DNA from: Mycobacterium sp. IS-3022
GTDB lineage: Bacteria > Actinomycetota > Actinomycetes > Mycobacteriales > Mycobacteriaceae
DNA length: 64,000 nucleotides
Direction of reading: 5' to 3'
Assembly (NCBI RefSeq): GCF_001500065.1
Contig: NZ_LQIN01000001.1
Location: 310,001-374,000, forward strand
How positions within the stretch are numbered: the first letter of the stretch is position 1; each line of letters starts with the position of its first letter. Made by a program: the position numbers and the translations under genes. A model generated the notes under the pieces. That model made no database searches and was not told the origin of the DNA. It saw only the letters and a program-made list of their open reading frames with translations. Positions 18,572-27,138 of the stretch are shown piece by piece.

Positions 18572-20466
18572 CCACAACTGCACAATGGACGCCCACTGCG
18601 GCCGACATCGCCTCCGCGCGGGTCACCGACTTCGCGCAGTTCGTGCAGCGGCGTACCGGCCTCGACCTACCGGACTACCGGTCACTGTGGCAATGGTCCA
18701 TCGACGACCCGGACGCGTTCTGGGCTGCGCTGTGGGACTACTTCGGCCTCGGCGACCGGCCTGATACAGTGCTCGCCTCCGCCGAAATGCCCCGCGCACA
18801 ATGGTTTCCCGGAACGCACGTCAACTACGTGGATCAGGTGGTGCGCAACGCCCGCACCGACCGCCCCGCGATCCTCTATCTCGCCGAAGGCGGTCAGGTC
18901 ACCGAAGTTTCGTGGGCCGAGTTGCTCAGTCGCACCGTAGCTTTCGCGCAGAGGTTGCGCTCGCTCGGGGTGGCGGCCGGCGACCGGGTGATCGGATACC
19001 TGCCGAACATCCCAGAAGCCGTGATCGCGTTCCTGGCCACCGCCAGCATCGGCGCCATCTGGAGCGCCTGCGGTCAGGACTACTCGGCCAAGGCCGCGCT
19101 CGACCGGCTCGGACAGCTCGAACCGACGGTGCTGGTGACCGCCGACGGCTACACCTACGGCGGCAAGTTCCACGACAAGAGCCGCGACATCGCCACGCTG
19201 CAGGAGGGCCTGCCGACCCTGCGCGGCACGGTGATGACCTCGGAAATGACGGGTTCGAACGGTGCTGAGTTGTCCTCGACGCCGGTCGACTTCGCTCACC
19301 CCCTGTGGATTCTGTTCTCCTCAGGCACCACCGGACTGCCGAAGGGCATGATGCACGGCCACGGCGGCGTCCTGCTCGAACACCTCAAAGCCATTGCACT
19401 GCAATCAGACATCGGACCCGACGACACCTTCTTCTGGTACACCAGCCCGAGTTGGATGATGTGGAACTTCCAGGTCGCCGGGCTTCTCGTCGGAGCGACG
19501 ATCGTCTGCTACGACGGCAGCCCCAGCGCCCCACGGCCCGACGCACTGTGGCACCTCGCCGCTCGCGTGAAGGCCACGGTACTGGGAACAAGCCCCGGAT
19601 ACGTGCTCGCCTGCGCGAAGGCCGGTGCGGTGCCGCAGAAGGAGCATGATCTGTCGGCGCTGCGCACGGTCGGCATCACCGGGTCCTCACTGCCGCCGTC
19701 GTCGTCGCTGTGGTTGCGCGACAACGTCGGCGAGCAGGTGCAGGTGTCATCGATCAGCGGTGGTACCGATGTGGTGTCGGCGTTCATCGGCGGAGTCCGC
19801 ACCGTCCCGGTGTGGCCCGGCGAGCTGTCGGCGCCGTACCTCGGGTGTGCGCTGGACTCCTGGAACGAGTCGGGCAAGCCGGTGCGCAACGAGGTCGGTG
19901 AGTTGGTGATCACCAAGCCGCTGCCGTCCATGCCCGTCGCGTTCTGGAACGATCCCGACGGATCCCGTTATCGCAGCGCGTATTTCGAGATGTTTCCCGG
20001 CGTGTGGCGCCACGGCGACTGGATCACGATCACCGACCACGGCAGCGTCATCGTGCACGGACGGTCGGACTCCACCCTCAACCGGCACGGCATCCGGATG
20101 GGCAGCGCCGACATCTACCAGGCGGTCGAGCGCCTCCCCGAGGTCGCCGAAGCGCTGATCATCGGCGTCGACCAGCCCGACGGCGGGTACTGGATGCCGT
20201 TGTTCGTGGTCCTGACCGACGATGCGGAACTGACCGACGACCTACTTGACCGCATCAAGAACACCATTCGCGAGGAAGTGTCGCCGCGGCACGTACCCGA
20301 CGAAATCATCGCCGCGCCAGGCGTTCCGCATACCCGCACGGGCAAGAAGCTCGAGGTGCCGATCAAGAAGCTGTTTCAGGGCGCGGACGCCGCGAAGGTT
20401 GTCGAGCGCAGCGCCGTCGACGATCCCGATCTGCTCGATTGGTACGTCACGCAGCGTCGAACGTGA
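18568..20466 (+). CDS. Acetoacetyl-CoA synthetase
   Basis: ATP-dependent ligase converting acetoacetate, the product of the gene before it, to acetoacetyl-CoA for thiolysis. ANL-superfamily enzyme of 632 residues, the size of the acetoacetate-CoA ligase group. The N-terminal ACAS_N-like region includes W-Q-W-S-I-D-D-P-D-A-F-W, the AMP-binding motif is S-S-G-T-T-G-L-P-K-G, and the C-terminal region reads H-G-R-S-D-S-T-L-N-R-H-G-I-R-M-G. The terminal T-R-T-G-K-K-L-E-V-P contains the adenylation lysine. Its 3' end overlaps the convergent HNH gene by 20 bases. Confidence 0.87.
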   Translation: MTTTAQWTPTAADIASARVTDFAQFVQRRTGLDLPDYRSLWQWSIDDPDAFWAALWDYFGLGDRPDTVLASAEMPRAQWFPGTHVNYVDQVVRNARTDRPAILYLAEGGQVTEVSWAELLSRTVAFAQRLRSLGVAAGDRVIGYLPNIPEAVIAFLATASIGAIWSACGQDYSAKAALDRLGQLEPTVLVTADGYTYGGKFHDKSRDIATLQEGLPTLRGTVMTSEMTGSNGAELSSTPVDFAHPLWILFSSGTTGLPKGMMHGHGGVLLEHLKAIALQSDIGPDDTFFWYTSPSWMMWNFQVAGLLVGATIVCYDGSPSAPRPDALWHLAARVKATVLGTSPGYVLACAKAGAVPQKEHDLSALRTVGITGSSLPPSSSLWLRDNVGEQVQVSSISGGTDVVSAFIGGVRTVPVWPGELSAPYLGCALDSWNESGKPVRNEVGELVITKPLPSMPVAFWNDPDGSRYRSAYFEMFPGVWRHGDWITITDHGSVIVHGRSDSTLNRHGIRMGSADIYQAVERLPEVAEALIIGVDQPDGGYWMPLFVVLTDDAELTDDLLDRIKNTIREEVSPRHVPDEIIAAPGVPHTRTGKKLEVPIKKLFQGADAAKVVERSAVDDPDLLDWYVTQRRT

Positions 20467-21727
20467 TCAGGTCGACGCTGAGTCGGCCCTCGATCATGCT
20501 CACGGCTCGCACTGGCGGACCGGGAAGCGGCGGTGCGGTCGATCGGTAGGTCGCACCGGTGGGTGTCGTGAACTCGGCGCGGTGTTCGCCGTCGTGTTCA
20601 CTTGTCGTCACCGACCAGCCGGGCGCCTCTTTGGCGTAGTTGCACGCCTCGCATTCGCCGAGGCCATTCAGCGCAGTCGTCGGCCCGGCCCGATGCCGGG
20701 GCACCGCATGGTCGCGATGGCGTATCGGCGCGTTGCAGTACGGCGTGCGGCACGTCTGATCGCGTATCCCGATGAACGCCGCCAACCCTTTCGGAAAGGC
20801 TCGGGCCCTGGATTCCATCGCCACGAGCTGACCGCTGCGCGGGTGGCGGTACAACCGGCGCAGCGTGGTCTTGGCCGTCGCGTCGGCGACCGAGTCGCCA
20901 GTCAGTGTTCTCGCGATCGCACTCGGCAGCGGCCCGTAACCATCGAGCCACGCGGGCGCATCGTCATCACCCATCAGCGTGGTGTCGGCCATCACGAGGT
21001 TCAAGTTGACATCCGCCGGATGCTCGGCCGGGCGTCCGGTCACCCGTTCCGCCAAGGTGTCGGCCATGATCTGGCCACGCGACCGGTCGTCGAAAGTGGT
21101 GTCGGCGGCGCCTTTCAACGCTGCATAGACGCTCACGCCCTGCTTGAGGGGGAGCAGCGCGGTCAACCACACCATCGAGTCGGGCGCCGGGCGAATGGTG
21201 ACAGACCGGTCCGCTTCGGCCTTGGCGCTGCGATCGACCACCGCGCCCACGTCGAGCTCGCAGGCGATCCTCTTCGCTTCGGTCGCGATCCGCTTGTCGC
21301 CCCAGCCATCGAGACGCGTGACGTCGCCGCACATTTGGGCGTCGAGCCGGCGACGGTCCTCGACGCTCAAACACGCCGATTCACGCACGATCAAAGTGGC
21401 CCGCCATTCCGAAAGCGCCCCACACTCCAACGCAGCCAGGGTGTAAGGCATCTCGTCAACGAGTGCGCTGGCCAATCCCAGATGACGGCCGCCCTGCACC
21501 GGCGCATCTCGGCGCGCCAGCGCGACCTCCGTCGCGAGACCCCGACCGCGTCGACTCGCAGGCACTCCCGCAGCCTCCTCGGCCGCGTAACGCTTCGCCT
21601 TCCACAATGCGGTCATGCGTGCCTGCGCGGCGGCGGCGGACGACTTGACCCGTTCGAGCCGCTCGACCGCGACCCGGAGCTCCTCCTCGGAGACCTCGGG
21701 ACCGATATCGAACGAACTTTCGAACAT
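20447..21727 (-). CDS. 13E12-repeat family protein (DUF222 + HNH nuclease)
   Basis: 426 residues from ATG 21727. An N-terminal helical DUF222 region is followed by a C-terminal HNH endonuclease module (C-R-T-P-Y-C ... R-H-R-D-H ... N-G-L-G-E-C-E-A-C-N) with two CxxC-type zinc pairs. This large mycobacterial family is found in many copies per genome and in M. tuberculosis is called 13E12 repeat protein. Its biological role is not established. It sits between unrelated operons, typical of a mobile or duplicated family, but no inteins or flanking repeats are visible. Confidence 0.82.
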   Translation of the reverse strand: MFESSFDIGPEVSEEELRVAVERLERVKSSAAAAQARMTALWKAKRYAAEEAAGVPASRRGRGLATEVALARRDAPVQGGRHLGLASALVDEMPYTLAALECGALSEWRATLIVRESACLSVEDRRRLDAQMCGDVTRLDGWGDKRIATEAKRIACELDVGAVVDRSAKAEADRSVTIRPAPDSMVWLTALLPLKQGVSVYAALKGAADTTFDDRSRGQIMADTLAERVTGRPAEHPADVNLNLVMADTTLMGDDDAPAWLDGYGPLPSAIARTLTGDSVADATAKTTLRRLYRHPRSGQLVAMESRARAFPKGLAAFIGIRDQTCRTPYCNAPIRHRDHAVPRHRAGPTTALNGLGECEACNYAKEAPGWSVTTSEHDGEHRAEFTTPTGATYRSTAPPLPGPPVRAVSMIEGRLSVDLITFDAA

Positions 21728-21749
21728 GAGTCCGACCGTATACCCCCCT

Positions 21750-21766
21750 ACCGACAAGCGGTCGGT
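21750..21766. promoter_or_regulatory. Inverted repeat ACCGAC-N5-GTCGGT upstream of the HNH gene
   Basis: ACCGAC (21750-21755) and GTCGGT (21761-21766) form a perfect 6-bp inverted repeat with a 5-base spacer, 22 bases upstream of the HNH gene start and just beyond the end of the MFS gene. It could be an operator or a weak terminator of the upstream operon. No T-tract follows. Confidence 0.3.
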
Positions 21767-21772
21767 CGCTGG

Positions 21773-22939
21773 TCACTGGTGAGTGGTGCTGCCCTTCGCA
21801 CGCGCGACCGCCGCAGAAGTGAGTCCGGCCGCGCCGACGAGAACGGCCAGGCCGGCGAACCCGAGTGCCACGGTCGAGGCAGCCGCGATCGATGCCACGA
21901 CGAGCGGCCCCGCGGCGTCACCGCTCTCCCTGCCGATCTCCGCAGCGCCCATCGTCTGGCCCAGCCGCTCGCTGGGGGTCGTCTTCGCGAGCATCGTGAA
22001 GGCCAGCGGGGTGATGAGTCCGCAGCCGGTGCCGATGACAACGGCGGCGCACAGCAGGCCCGCGAGGCCGGGCAAGGCCGCAACCACCAAACCGGCTGCG
22101 GTCAGGACCATTCCGATCGCAATGCCCGCGTTGAGGGTGATTCTGCCCGCGTCGTGCGCCCGCCCGGCCATCGGCTGCGCGACCGCTGTGGTGAGCGCGA
22201 GCACGGAGACGACGGCGCCGGTGACGACGGGACTCAGGCCGGCCTGGATGCCGAGAACCGGCAGGAAGCCAACGCCGACCGACAGCGCAGCGGTGGCCGC
22301 CGCAAGCGCGAGGGTCGGTGTGACAAAGGAGGACTCGGAGAACCTGCGCAGAGTGTCGAGCAGCGTCTGACGCCGCCGGGGCAGCGGTGTCACGGCCGGC
22401 ACGGATATCCATGCCCACACGGCGACCACGGTTGCGAGCACGGCCATCACGGCGAACAGGCTCTGCAGCCCGCCCAGCGTGACGATCAGGCCACCGAGTA
22501 ATGGTCCGAGTGTGTAGCCGATCGATTTGTACGAGCCGTACGTTCCGAATGCGCGCCCCTGGGCGGTGGGCGGAGTCATCAGGGCAACCAGCGCCGACGC
22601 GGCGGGAGAGAACGCCGCCGCGCCGACGCCCTGGCCCAACCGGCCTGCCCATAGCCACGCCGCGTTGTCAAAGGCGGCGTAGGACGCCGACGCGACCACG
22701 AAGACCACCAACCCGGCGATCAGGACGGTGCGGGCGCCGATCCGGTCGGCGAGCGTTCCGAACACTGGCTTCAGCACCACCTCCGCACCGTCGTAGATCG
22801 CGAGGAGCGCACCGAGCGTCAGCAGTGAGGCGGCTGTACCGGTCGTGGTGGTCCCGAGCGTGCCTGCGACAGCGTGGGCGCCGAAGGCAGTGGTGAAACC
22901 GGCCGCCAACAGCGGTGCCCGCCGCGCAGTGGTACTCAC
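21773..22939 (-). CDS. MFS transporter, possible efflux permease
   Basis: 388-residue membrane protein with about 12 hydrophobic helices. The MFS loop 2-3 motif G-T-L-A-D-R-I-G-A-R and the motif-C-like stretch G-Q-G-V-G-A-A-A-F-S-P-A suggest a drug:H+ antiporter-type carrier. GTG 22939 is chosen; a longer frame to 23089 overlaps the aminotransferase. It begins 13 bases after the aspB-like gene on the same strand, so it is likely the last gene of the KstR2-controlled fadD3 transcript. Substrate unknown. Confidence 0.72.
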   Translation of the reverse strand: MSTTARRAPLLAAGFTTAFGAHAVAGTLGTTTTGTAASLLTLGALLAIYDGAEVVLKPVFGTLADRIGARTVLIAGLVVFVVASASYAAFDNAAWLWAGRLGQGVGAAAFSPAASALVALMTPPTAQGRAFGTYGSYKSIGYTLGPLLGGLIVTLGGLQSLFAVMAVLATVVAVWAWISVPAVTPLPRRRQTLLDTLRRFSESSFVTPTLALAAATAALSVGVGFLPVLGIQAGLSPVVTGAVVSVLALTTAVAQPMAGRAHDAGRITLNAGIAIGMVLTAAGLVVAALPGLAGLLCAAVVIGTGCGLITPLAFTMLAKTTPSERLGQTMGAAEIGRESGDAAGPLVVASIAAASTVALGFAGLAVLVGAAGLTSAAVARAKGSTTHQ

Positions 22940-22952
22940 GCGCGCGGAAACC

Positions 22953-24107
22953 TCAGCCCAGCCACGCGCCGATGCGGCGCAGCGCCTCGGTGATATCGCT
23001 CGTCGGTCCCGCGAACGACAGCCGGACGAACGATCCGCCCCGTGCCGGATCGAAGTCGATCCCGGGTGCGATCGCAACGCCGGTGTCATCCAACAGCTTT
23101 GAGCAGAACGACAGCGAGTCCGTGGTCAGATGCGAGACGTCGGCGTAGACGTAGAAGGCGCCGTCGGTGGGGGCCAGTCGGTCGATGCCGAGCCCGCGCA
23201 GCCCGTCGAGCAGCAGCCGACGGTTGGCGGCGTACTGGTGCAGCAGCGCGTCGGCTTCGGTGATCGACTCCGGGGTGAACGCCGCGATCGCGGCGAGTTG
23301 CGGCAGCGTCGGCGGGCAAATCGTGAAGTTGCCCGTCAGACGGTCCACCGCACGCTGCAGTTCCTGCGGGACCAGTAGCCAGCCCAGCCGCCACCCGGTC
23401 ATCGCGAAGTACTTCGAAAAGCTGTTGGCGACAACGGCATTGCGCGACGTCTGCCATGCGCAACTGGTCGCCGGAGCGCCCTCGTAAACCAGCCCATGAT
23501 ACACCTCGTCGCTGATCAGCCGCACTCCGGTCGTATCGCACCAAGCGGCGATCGCCGCCAATTCGTCCGGAGGGATGACCGTGCCGGTCGGATTTGCCGG
23601 GCTCGCCACGATGACACCCTGCACGGGCGGGTCGAGGTCCGCGAGCATCTGAACCGTCGGCTGAAAGCGCGTCTCGGGGCCGCAGGGGATCTCGACGACT
23701 TCGCAGCCCAGCGCCGAGAGGATGTTGCGATAGCAGGGGTAGCCCGGGCTGGCGATCGCGACCCGGTCGCCGACGTCGAAGCAAGCGAGAAAGGCCAACA
23801 GAAACCCGCCCGACGAGCCCGTCGTGATCACCACGTCGTTCGGGTCCACGACGAGGCCGTGCCGGTCGAGGTACTGGCCGGCGATCGCCGCACGCAATTC
23901 CGGAACGCCCAACGCGACGGTGTAGCCGAGCACGGTGGTGTCCAGCGCCTCTTTCGCCGCTGCAAGGACGGCGGCGGGGGCGCCGACGCTGGGTTGGCCC
24001 GCCGACAGGTTGACCAGATCGCCGTGGCTGCGCTGGCGTTCCGCGGCGGCCAGCCACACGTCCATCACGTAGAACGGCGGAATACCGGACCGCAGCGAGA
24101 TGCTCAC
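22953..24107 (-). CDS. aspB: PLP-dependent class I/II aminotransferase (Rv3565/AspB-like)
   Basis: Fold-type I aminotransferase, 384 residues. PLP lysine in the motif N-S-F-S-K-Y-F-A-M-T-G-W-R-L-G, cofactor-phosphate segment T-G-S-S-G-G, N in A-S-P-A-N-P-T-G-T, and the C-terminal arginine in F-V-R-L-S-F. The amino donor is unknown. It directly follows fadE33 with a gap of 10 bases, the same arrangement as Rv3564-Rv3565 in M. tuberculosis, where the name AspB is by similarity only. Why an aminotransferase belongs to the HIP operon is unresolved. GTG start at 24107. Confidence 0.8.
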   Translation of the reverse strand: MSISLRSGIPPFYVMDVWLAAAERQRSHGDLVNLSAGQPSVGAPAAVLAAAKEALDTTVLGYTVALGVPELRAAIAGQYLDRHGLVVDPNDVVITTGSSGGFLLAFLACFDVGDRVAIASPGYPCYRNILSALGCEVVEIPCGPETRFQPTVQMLADLDPPVQGVIVASPANPTGTVIPPDELAAIAAWCDTTGVRLISDEVYHGLVYEGAPATSCAWQTSRNAVVANSFSKYFAMTGWRLGWLLVPQELQRAVDRLTGNFTICPPTLPQLAAIAAFTPESITEADALLHQYAANRRLLLDGLRGLGIDRLAPTDGAFYVYADVSHLTTDSLSFCSKLLDDTGVAIAPGIDFDPARGGSFVRLSFAGPTSDITEALRRIGAWLG

Positions 24108-24117
24108 GCTGCTAACG

Positions 24118-25059
24118 CTAGAACACTTCGGATTCGAGCCGCCGCAAATGGTCACGCGGTGGTCCGAGCAGCTGCGCACTGCCGTGCGCCCGCTTGAAGT
24201 ACAGCTGGATGTCGTGCTCCCAGGTGATCGCGATACCACCGTGCATCTGCACGGCTTCGGCGGCCACCTTGGTGAACGCCTCGCTGGCCGAGAACCGCGC
24301 CAGCGCAGCCGAAGTCGGCGACGGCGTGGCGATCGCCTCGTCCACGACGGCCCGCGCGGACTGCACGGCGACGTAAAGGTCGGCCATCCGATGCTTGAGC
24401 GCCTGGAAACTTCCGATGGGCCTGCCGAACTGCACCCGGTCCTTGGTGTACTGCACCGTCAGGTCCAGGCATCGGGTGGCGGCACCGATTTGCTCGGCGG
24501 CCAGCAACAGGGCCGCGGTGTCGGCGAGGCCGGGGTCGGCGCCGATGTCCGCGGTGTCCTGGGCTTCGACGCGCGCCAGCCGGCGCGTGAGGTCCATCGC
24601 GTCGACCCGCGCAGCGGTGAACCGAGTCCACCTGGACAACCGCTCGCCGTCGGCGGCGATCACCACGTCGGCGACGTCACCGTTGACCACATGATCGGCG
24701 TCGAAAACGACGGCGCCGAGTTTGACACCTTCGACAAGACCCTCCAGGGCCTCGGTGTCCGGTTCGTCCGCGGCCAGCAGGGCCAACTCCGCGAGCGTGG
24801 TGCCGAGCAGCGGCGTCGGCACCAACGCCTTGCCGAGTTCCTCGAGCACAACGGCCGCGTCGGCGAGTTCGCCGCCCGCACCGCCGAGTTCCTCGGGCAC
24901 GACGAGCGCCGCCGCACCGACCTGCTCGCACAGCAGCTTCCACAGCGACTCGTCGTATCCGCGTTCGGATTCCATCGCTTCGCGGACCGCCGCAGGCGCC
25001 GCGTGCTTGTCGACCAGCGCGGCCACCGTCTCACGAAGCAGTTGACGTTCTTCGGTCAC
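24118..25059 (-). CDS. fadE33: Acyl-CoA dehydrogenase subunit FadE33
   Basis: 313-residue acyl-CoA dehydrogenase of the divergent half-site type that pairs with another FadE to form an alpha2-beta2 enzyme (FadE31-FadE33 is reported for M. tuberculosis). R-V-Q-F-G-R-P-I-G-S-F-Q-A-L-K-H and M-H-G-G-I-A-I-T-W-E-H are family hallmarks. It acts late in HIP (C/D-ring) breakdown after ring opening. GTG 25059 overlaps the fadE32 stop (GTGA). Confidence 0.88.
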   Translation of the reverse strand: MTEERQLLRETVAALVDKHAAPAAVREAMESERGYDESLWKLLCEQVGAAALVVPEELGGAGGELADAAVVLEELGKALVPTPLLGTTLAELALLAADEPDTEALEGLVEGVKLGAVVFDADHVVNGDVADVVIAADGERLSRWTRFTAARVDAMDLTRRLARVEAQDTADIGADPGLADTAALLLAAEQIGAATRCLDLTVQYTKDRVQFGRPIGSFQALKHRMADLYVAVQSARAVVDEAIATPSPTSAALARFSASEAFTKVAAEAVQMHGGIAITWEHDIQLYFKRAHGSAQLLGPPRDHLRRLESEVF

Positions 25060-26009
25060 AAGGCCTCCAATACCCGCCGACGGTGCACGGACGGATCGCC
25101 CCACGCCGAGCGCAGCGCCTGAACGCGCAGCAACCACAGCGACAGGTCGTGCTCCTGGGTGAACCCGATCGCGCCGTGCGTCTGCAGCGCCGACCGTGCC
25201 GCCAGCAGTGCGGCGTCGGCCGCGGCGGCCTTGGCGGCGCTGACGTCCCGCGCGGTGTCGGGTGAATTGTCCGCCAGCGAGAGCGCGGCGCCGTACACCA
25301 GCGGACGGGCCAGTTCGACGGCGATGTGCACATCGGCGAGCTTGTGCTTGATCGCCTGATAGGTACCGATCACCTTGCCGAACTGGCTGCGCTGCTTGGC
25401 GTATTCGACCGACATGTCGAGCATCGCCTGCCCGGCTCCGACCAGTTGCGCCGCCGTCGCCAACACGCCGAACTCGTAGGCTCGCGCGACATCGGCCGGC
25501 TTGGCATCGCCGGAAGCGCTGACATCGAACAGCTTTCGGCTCGGATCCACGGACTCGTGGCGCGCACCTGCGGCGCCCTCGCGCACCTCGTTGTTGTCGG
25601 CCATCAGGATCAGGCCGGCGGTATCGGCGTCGACGGCGTAGGGCACGTGCGGTGGCAGGGCGACGGTGGCGATCAGCTCGCCTGCGGCCAGCGCGGCGCT
25701 GCGCTCGTCGTCAGCGAGCAGAATTGGTGCGACCGCAATGGATTCGACGACCGGGCCCGGCACGCACCACCGGCCGAGACGTTCGGTGGCGACCACCAGG
25801 TCCACCGGGTGCGCCTCGATACCGTCGTACTTCTCCGGCACCACGAGCGCGGTCACGCCGAGGTCGGTCAACTGCGCCCACACCTTGCGGCCGGGCGCCG
25901 TGTCACCCGCCGCCCACGCCCGGACCGCACCCGGCAGATCGGCGGCGCCCAGCGCGGCGTCGATACTGGCCGCGAAGTCGCGCTGCTGTTCGTCCAATTC
26001 GAAGTTCAT
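25056..26009 (-). CDS. fadE32: Acyl-CoA dehydrogenase subunit FadE32
   Basis: 317 residues from ATG 26009. Acyl-CoA dehydrogenase with an N-terminal helical domain (F-E-L-D-E-Q-Q-R-D-F-A), a reduced middle domain and the C-terminal R-S-Q-F-G-K-V-I-G-T-Y-Q-A-I-K-H-K helix plus T-H-G-A-I-G-F-T-Q-E-H. Like FadE33 it is expected to need FadE31 as partner. It lies between fadE31 (4-base gap) and fadE33 (overlap), the M. tuberculosis Rv3562-Rv3564 order. Confidence 0.88.
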   Translation of the reverse strand: MNFELDEQQRDFAASIDAALGAADLPGAVRAWAAGDTAPGRKVWAQLTDLGVTALVVPEKYDGIEAHPVDLVVATERLGRWCVPGPVVESIAVAPILLADDERSAALAAGELIATVALPPHVPYAVDADTAGLILMADNNEVREGAAGARHESVDPSRKLFDVSASGDAKPADVARAYEFGVLATAAQLVGAGQAMLDMSVEYAKQRSQFGKVIGTYQAIKHKLADVHIAVELARPLVYGAALSLADNSPDTARDVSAAKAAAADAALLAARSALQTHGAIGFTQEHDLSLWLLRVQALRSAWGDPSVHRRRVLEAL

Positions 26010-26013
26010 ATGA

Positions 26014-27138
26014 CTACTTTCGGGGAAGTCCCAGGAGGCGCTCGGCAATGATATTGCGCTGAATCTCGTTGGTACCGGCGTAAATCGGGCCGCCGAGCGC
26101 GAACAGCAGGCCATCGGTCCACTTGTCGACGAGCTCACTGTCGGCGCCGCGCAGGTCGAGTGCGGTCTGGTGGATCGCGACGTCGAGGTCCGACCAGAAC
26201 ACTTTGGTCACCGACGACTCGGCGCCCAACTCGCCGCCTGCGGCGATGCGCGTCACGGTCCCGAACGTGTGCAACCGGTACGCCTGCGCCTTGATCCACG
26301 CATCGGCGACCCGGTCGGCGTACGCGGGGTTGCGGTCCTTGGCCCATTCGGCCACCAACCGTTCAGCCGGCGCCAGGAAGCGGGCGGGGCTGCGCAACGA
26401 CATACCGCGCTCGTTGCTCGAGGTGCTCATCGCCGCGCGCCACCCGTCGTGCACCTCGCCGATGACATCGTTGTCGGGAACGAACACGTCGTCGAGGAAG
26501 ATCTCGCCGAACCCGGTGTCGCCGCCCAACTGCGCGATGGGACGCACCGTGATGCCTTCGGCCTTGAGGTCGAACATGAAATACGTCAGGCCCTTGTGGC
26601 GCTGCGCCTCCGGATCGGAACGGAACAGGCCGAAGGCCCGTTCGCCGAACGGCGCCCGCGAGCTCCAGATCTTCTGCCCGTTGAGCAGCCAGCCCCCGTC
26701 GGTTTTCCTCGCCGTCGAGCGCAGGGACGCCAGGTCGCTGCCGGATTCCGGCTCCGACCAAGCCTGCGCCCAGATCTCCTCGCCGGTGGCCATTTTCGGC
26801 AGCACACGATCGAGCTGTTCTTCGGTGCCGTGCGCGAACAATGTCGGCGCCAACATCGAAGTACCGTTGGCGCTGGCGCGACCCGGCGCGCCGGCGCGGA
26901 AGTACTCCTCTTCGTAGACGACCCACTGCAGCAGGGTCGCGTCGCGGCCACCGTACTTCTCGGGCCAGGTGATGACCGACAGGCCGGCGTCGAAAAGCAC
27001 CTTGTCCCAACGACGATGCTGTTCGAAACCCTCGGCGGTGTCGTAGGACTTCGTCGGGAACGAGTCCTTGTTGTTCGCCAGGAACTCGCGCACCTCGGCC
27101 TGGAAGGCCAAGGTGGCGTCGTCGAACTTCAGGTCCAT
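26014..27138 (-). CDS. fadE31: Acyl-CoA dehydrogenase subunit FadE31
   Basis: 374-residue full-length acyl-CoA dehydrogenase. W-S-E-P-E-S-G-S-D-L-A-S-L is the FAD/substrate-binding segment, and the C-terminus G-G-P-I-Y-A-G-T-N-E-I-Q-R-N-I-I-A-E-R is canonical. Known to assemble with FadE32 or FadE33. ATG 27138 shares one base with the fadD3 stop (TGATG). Role: dehydrogenation of CoA thioesters formed from HIP after IpdAB opens the last ring (pathway knowledge; exact substrate not readable). Confidence 0.9.
   Translation of the reverse strand: MDLKFDDATLAFQAEVREFLANNKDSFPTKSYDTAEGFEQHRRWDKVLFDAGLSVITWPEKYGGRDATLLQWVVYEEEYFRAGAPGRASANGTSMLAPTLFAHGTEEQLDRVLPKMATGEEIWAQAWSEPESGSDLASLRSTARKTDGGWLLNGQKIWSSRAPFGERAFGLFRSDPEAQRHKGLTYFMFDLKAEGITVRPIAQLGGDTGFGEIFLDDVFVPDNDVIGEVHDGWRAAMSTSSNERGMSLRSPARFLAPAERLVAEWAKDRNPAYADRVADAWIKAQAYRLHTFGTVTRIAAGGELGAESSVTKVFWSDLDVAIHQTALDLRGADSELVDKWTDGLLFALGGPIYAGTNEIQRNIIAERLLGLPRK

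Noticed and set aside
24116-24130. TAGAACAC sequence near the aspB/fadE33 junction resembling a KstR half-site
   Set aside because: The second half (TTCGGA) does not supply GTTNNA, and it is the C-terminal coding end and stop codon of fadE33.
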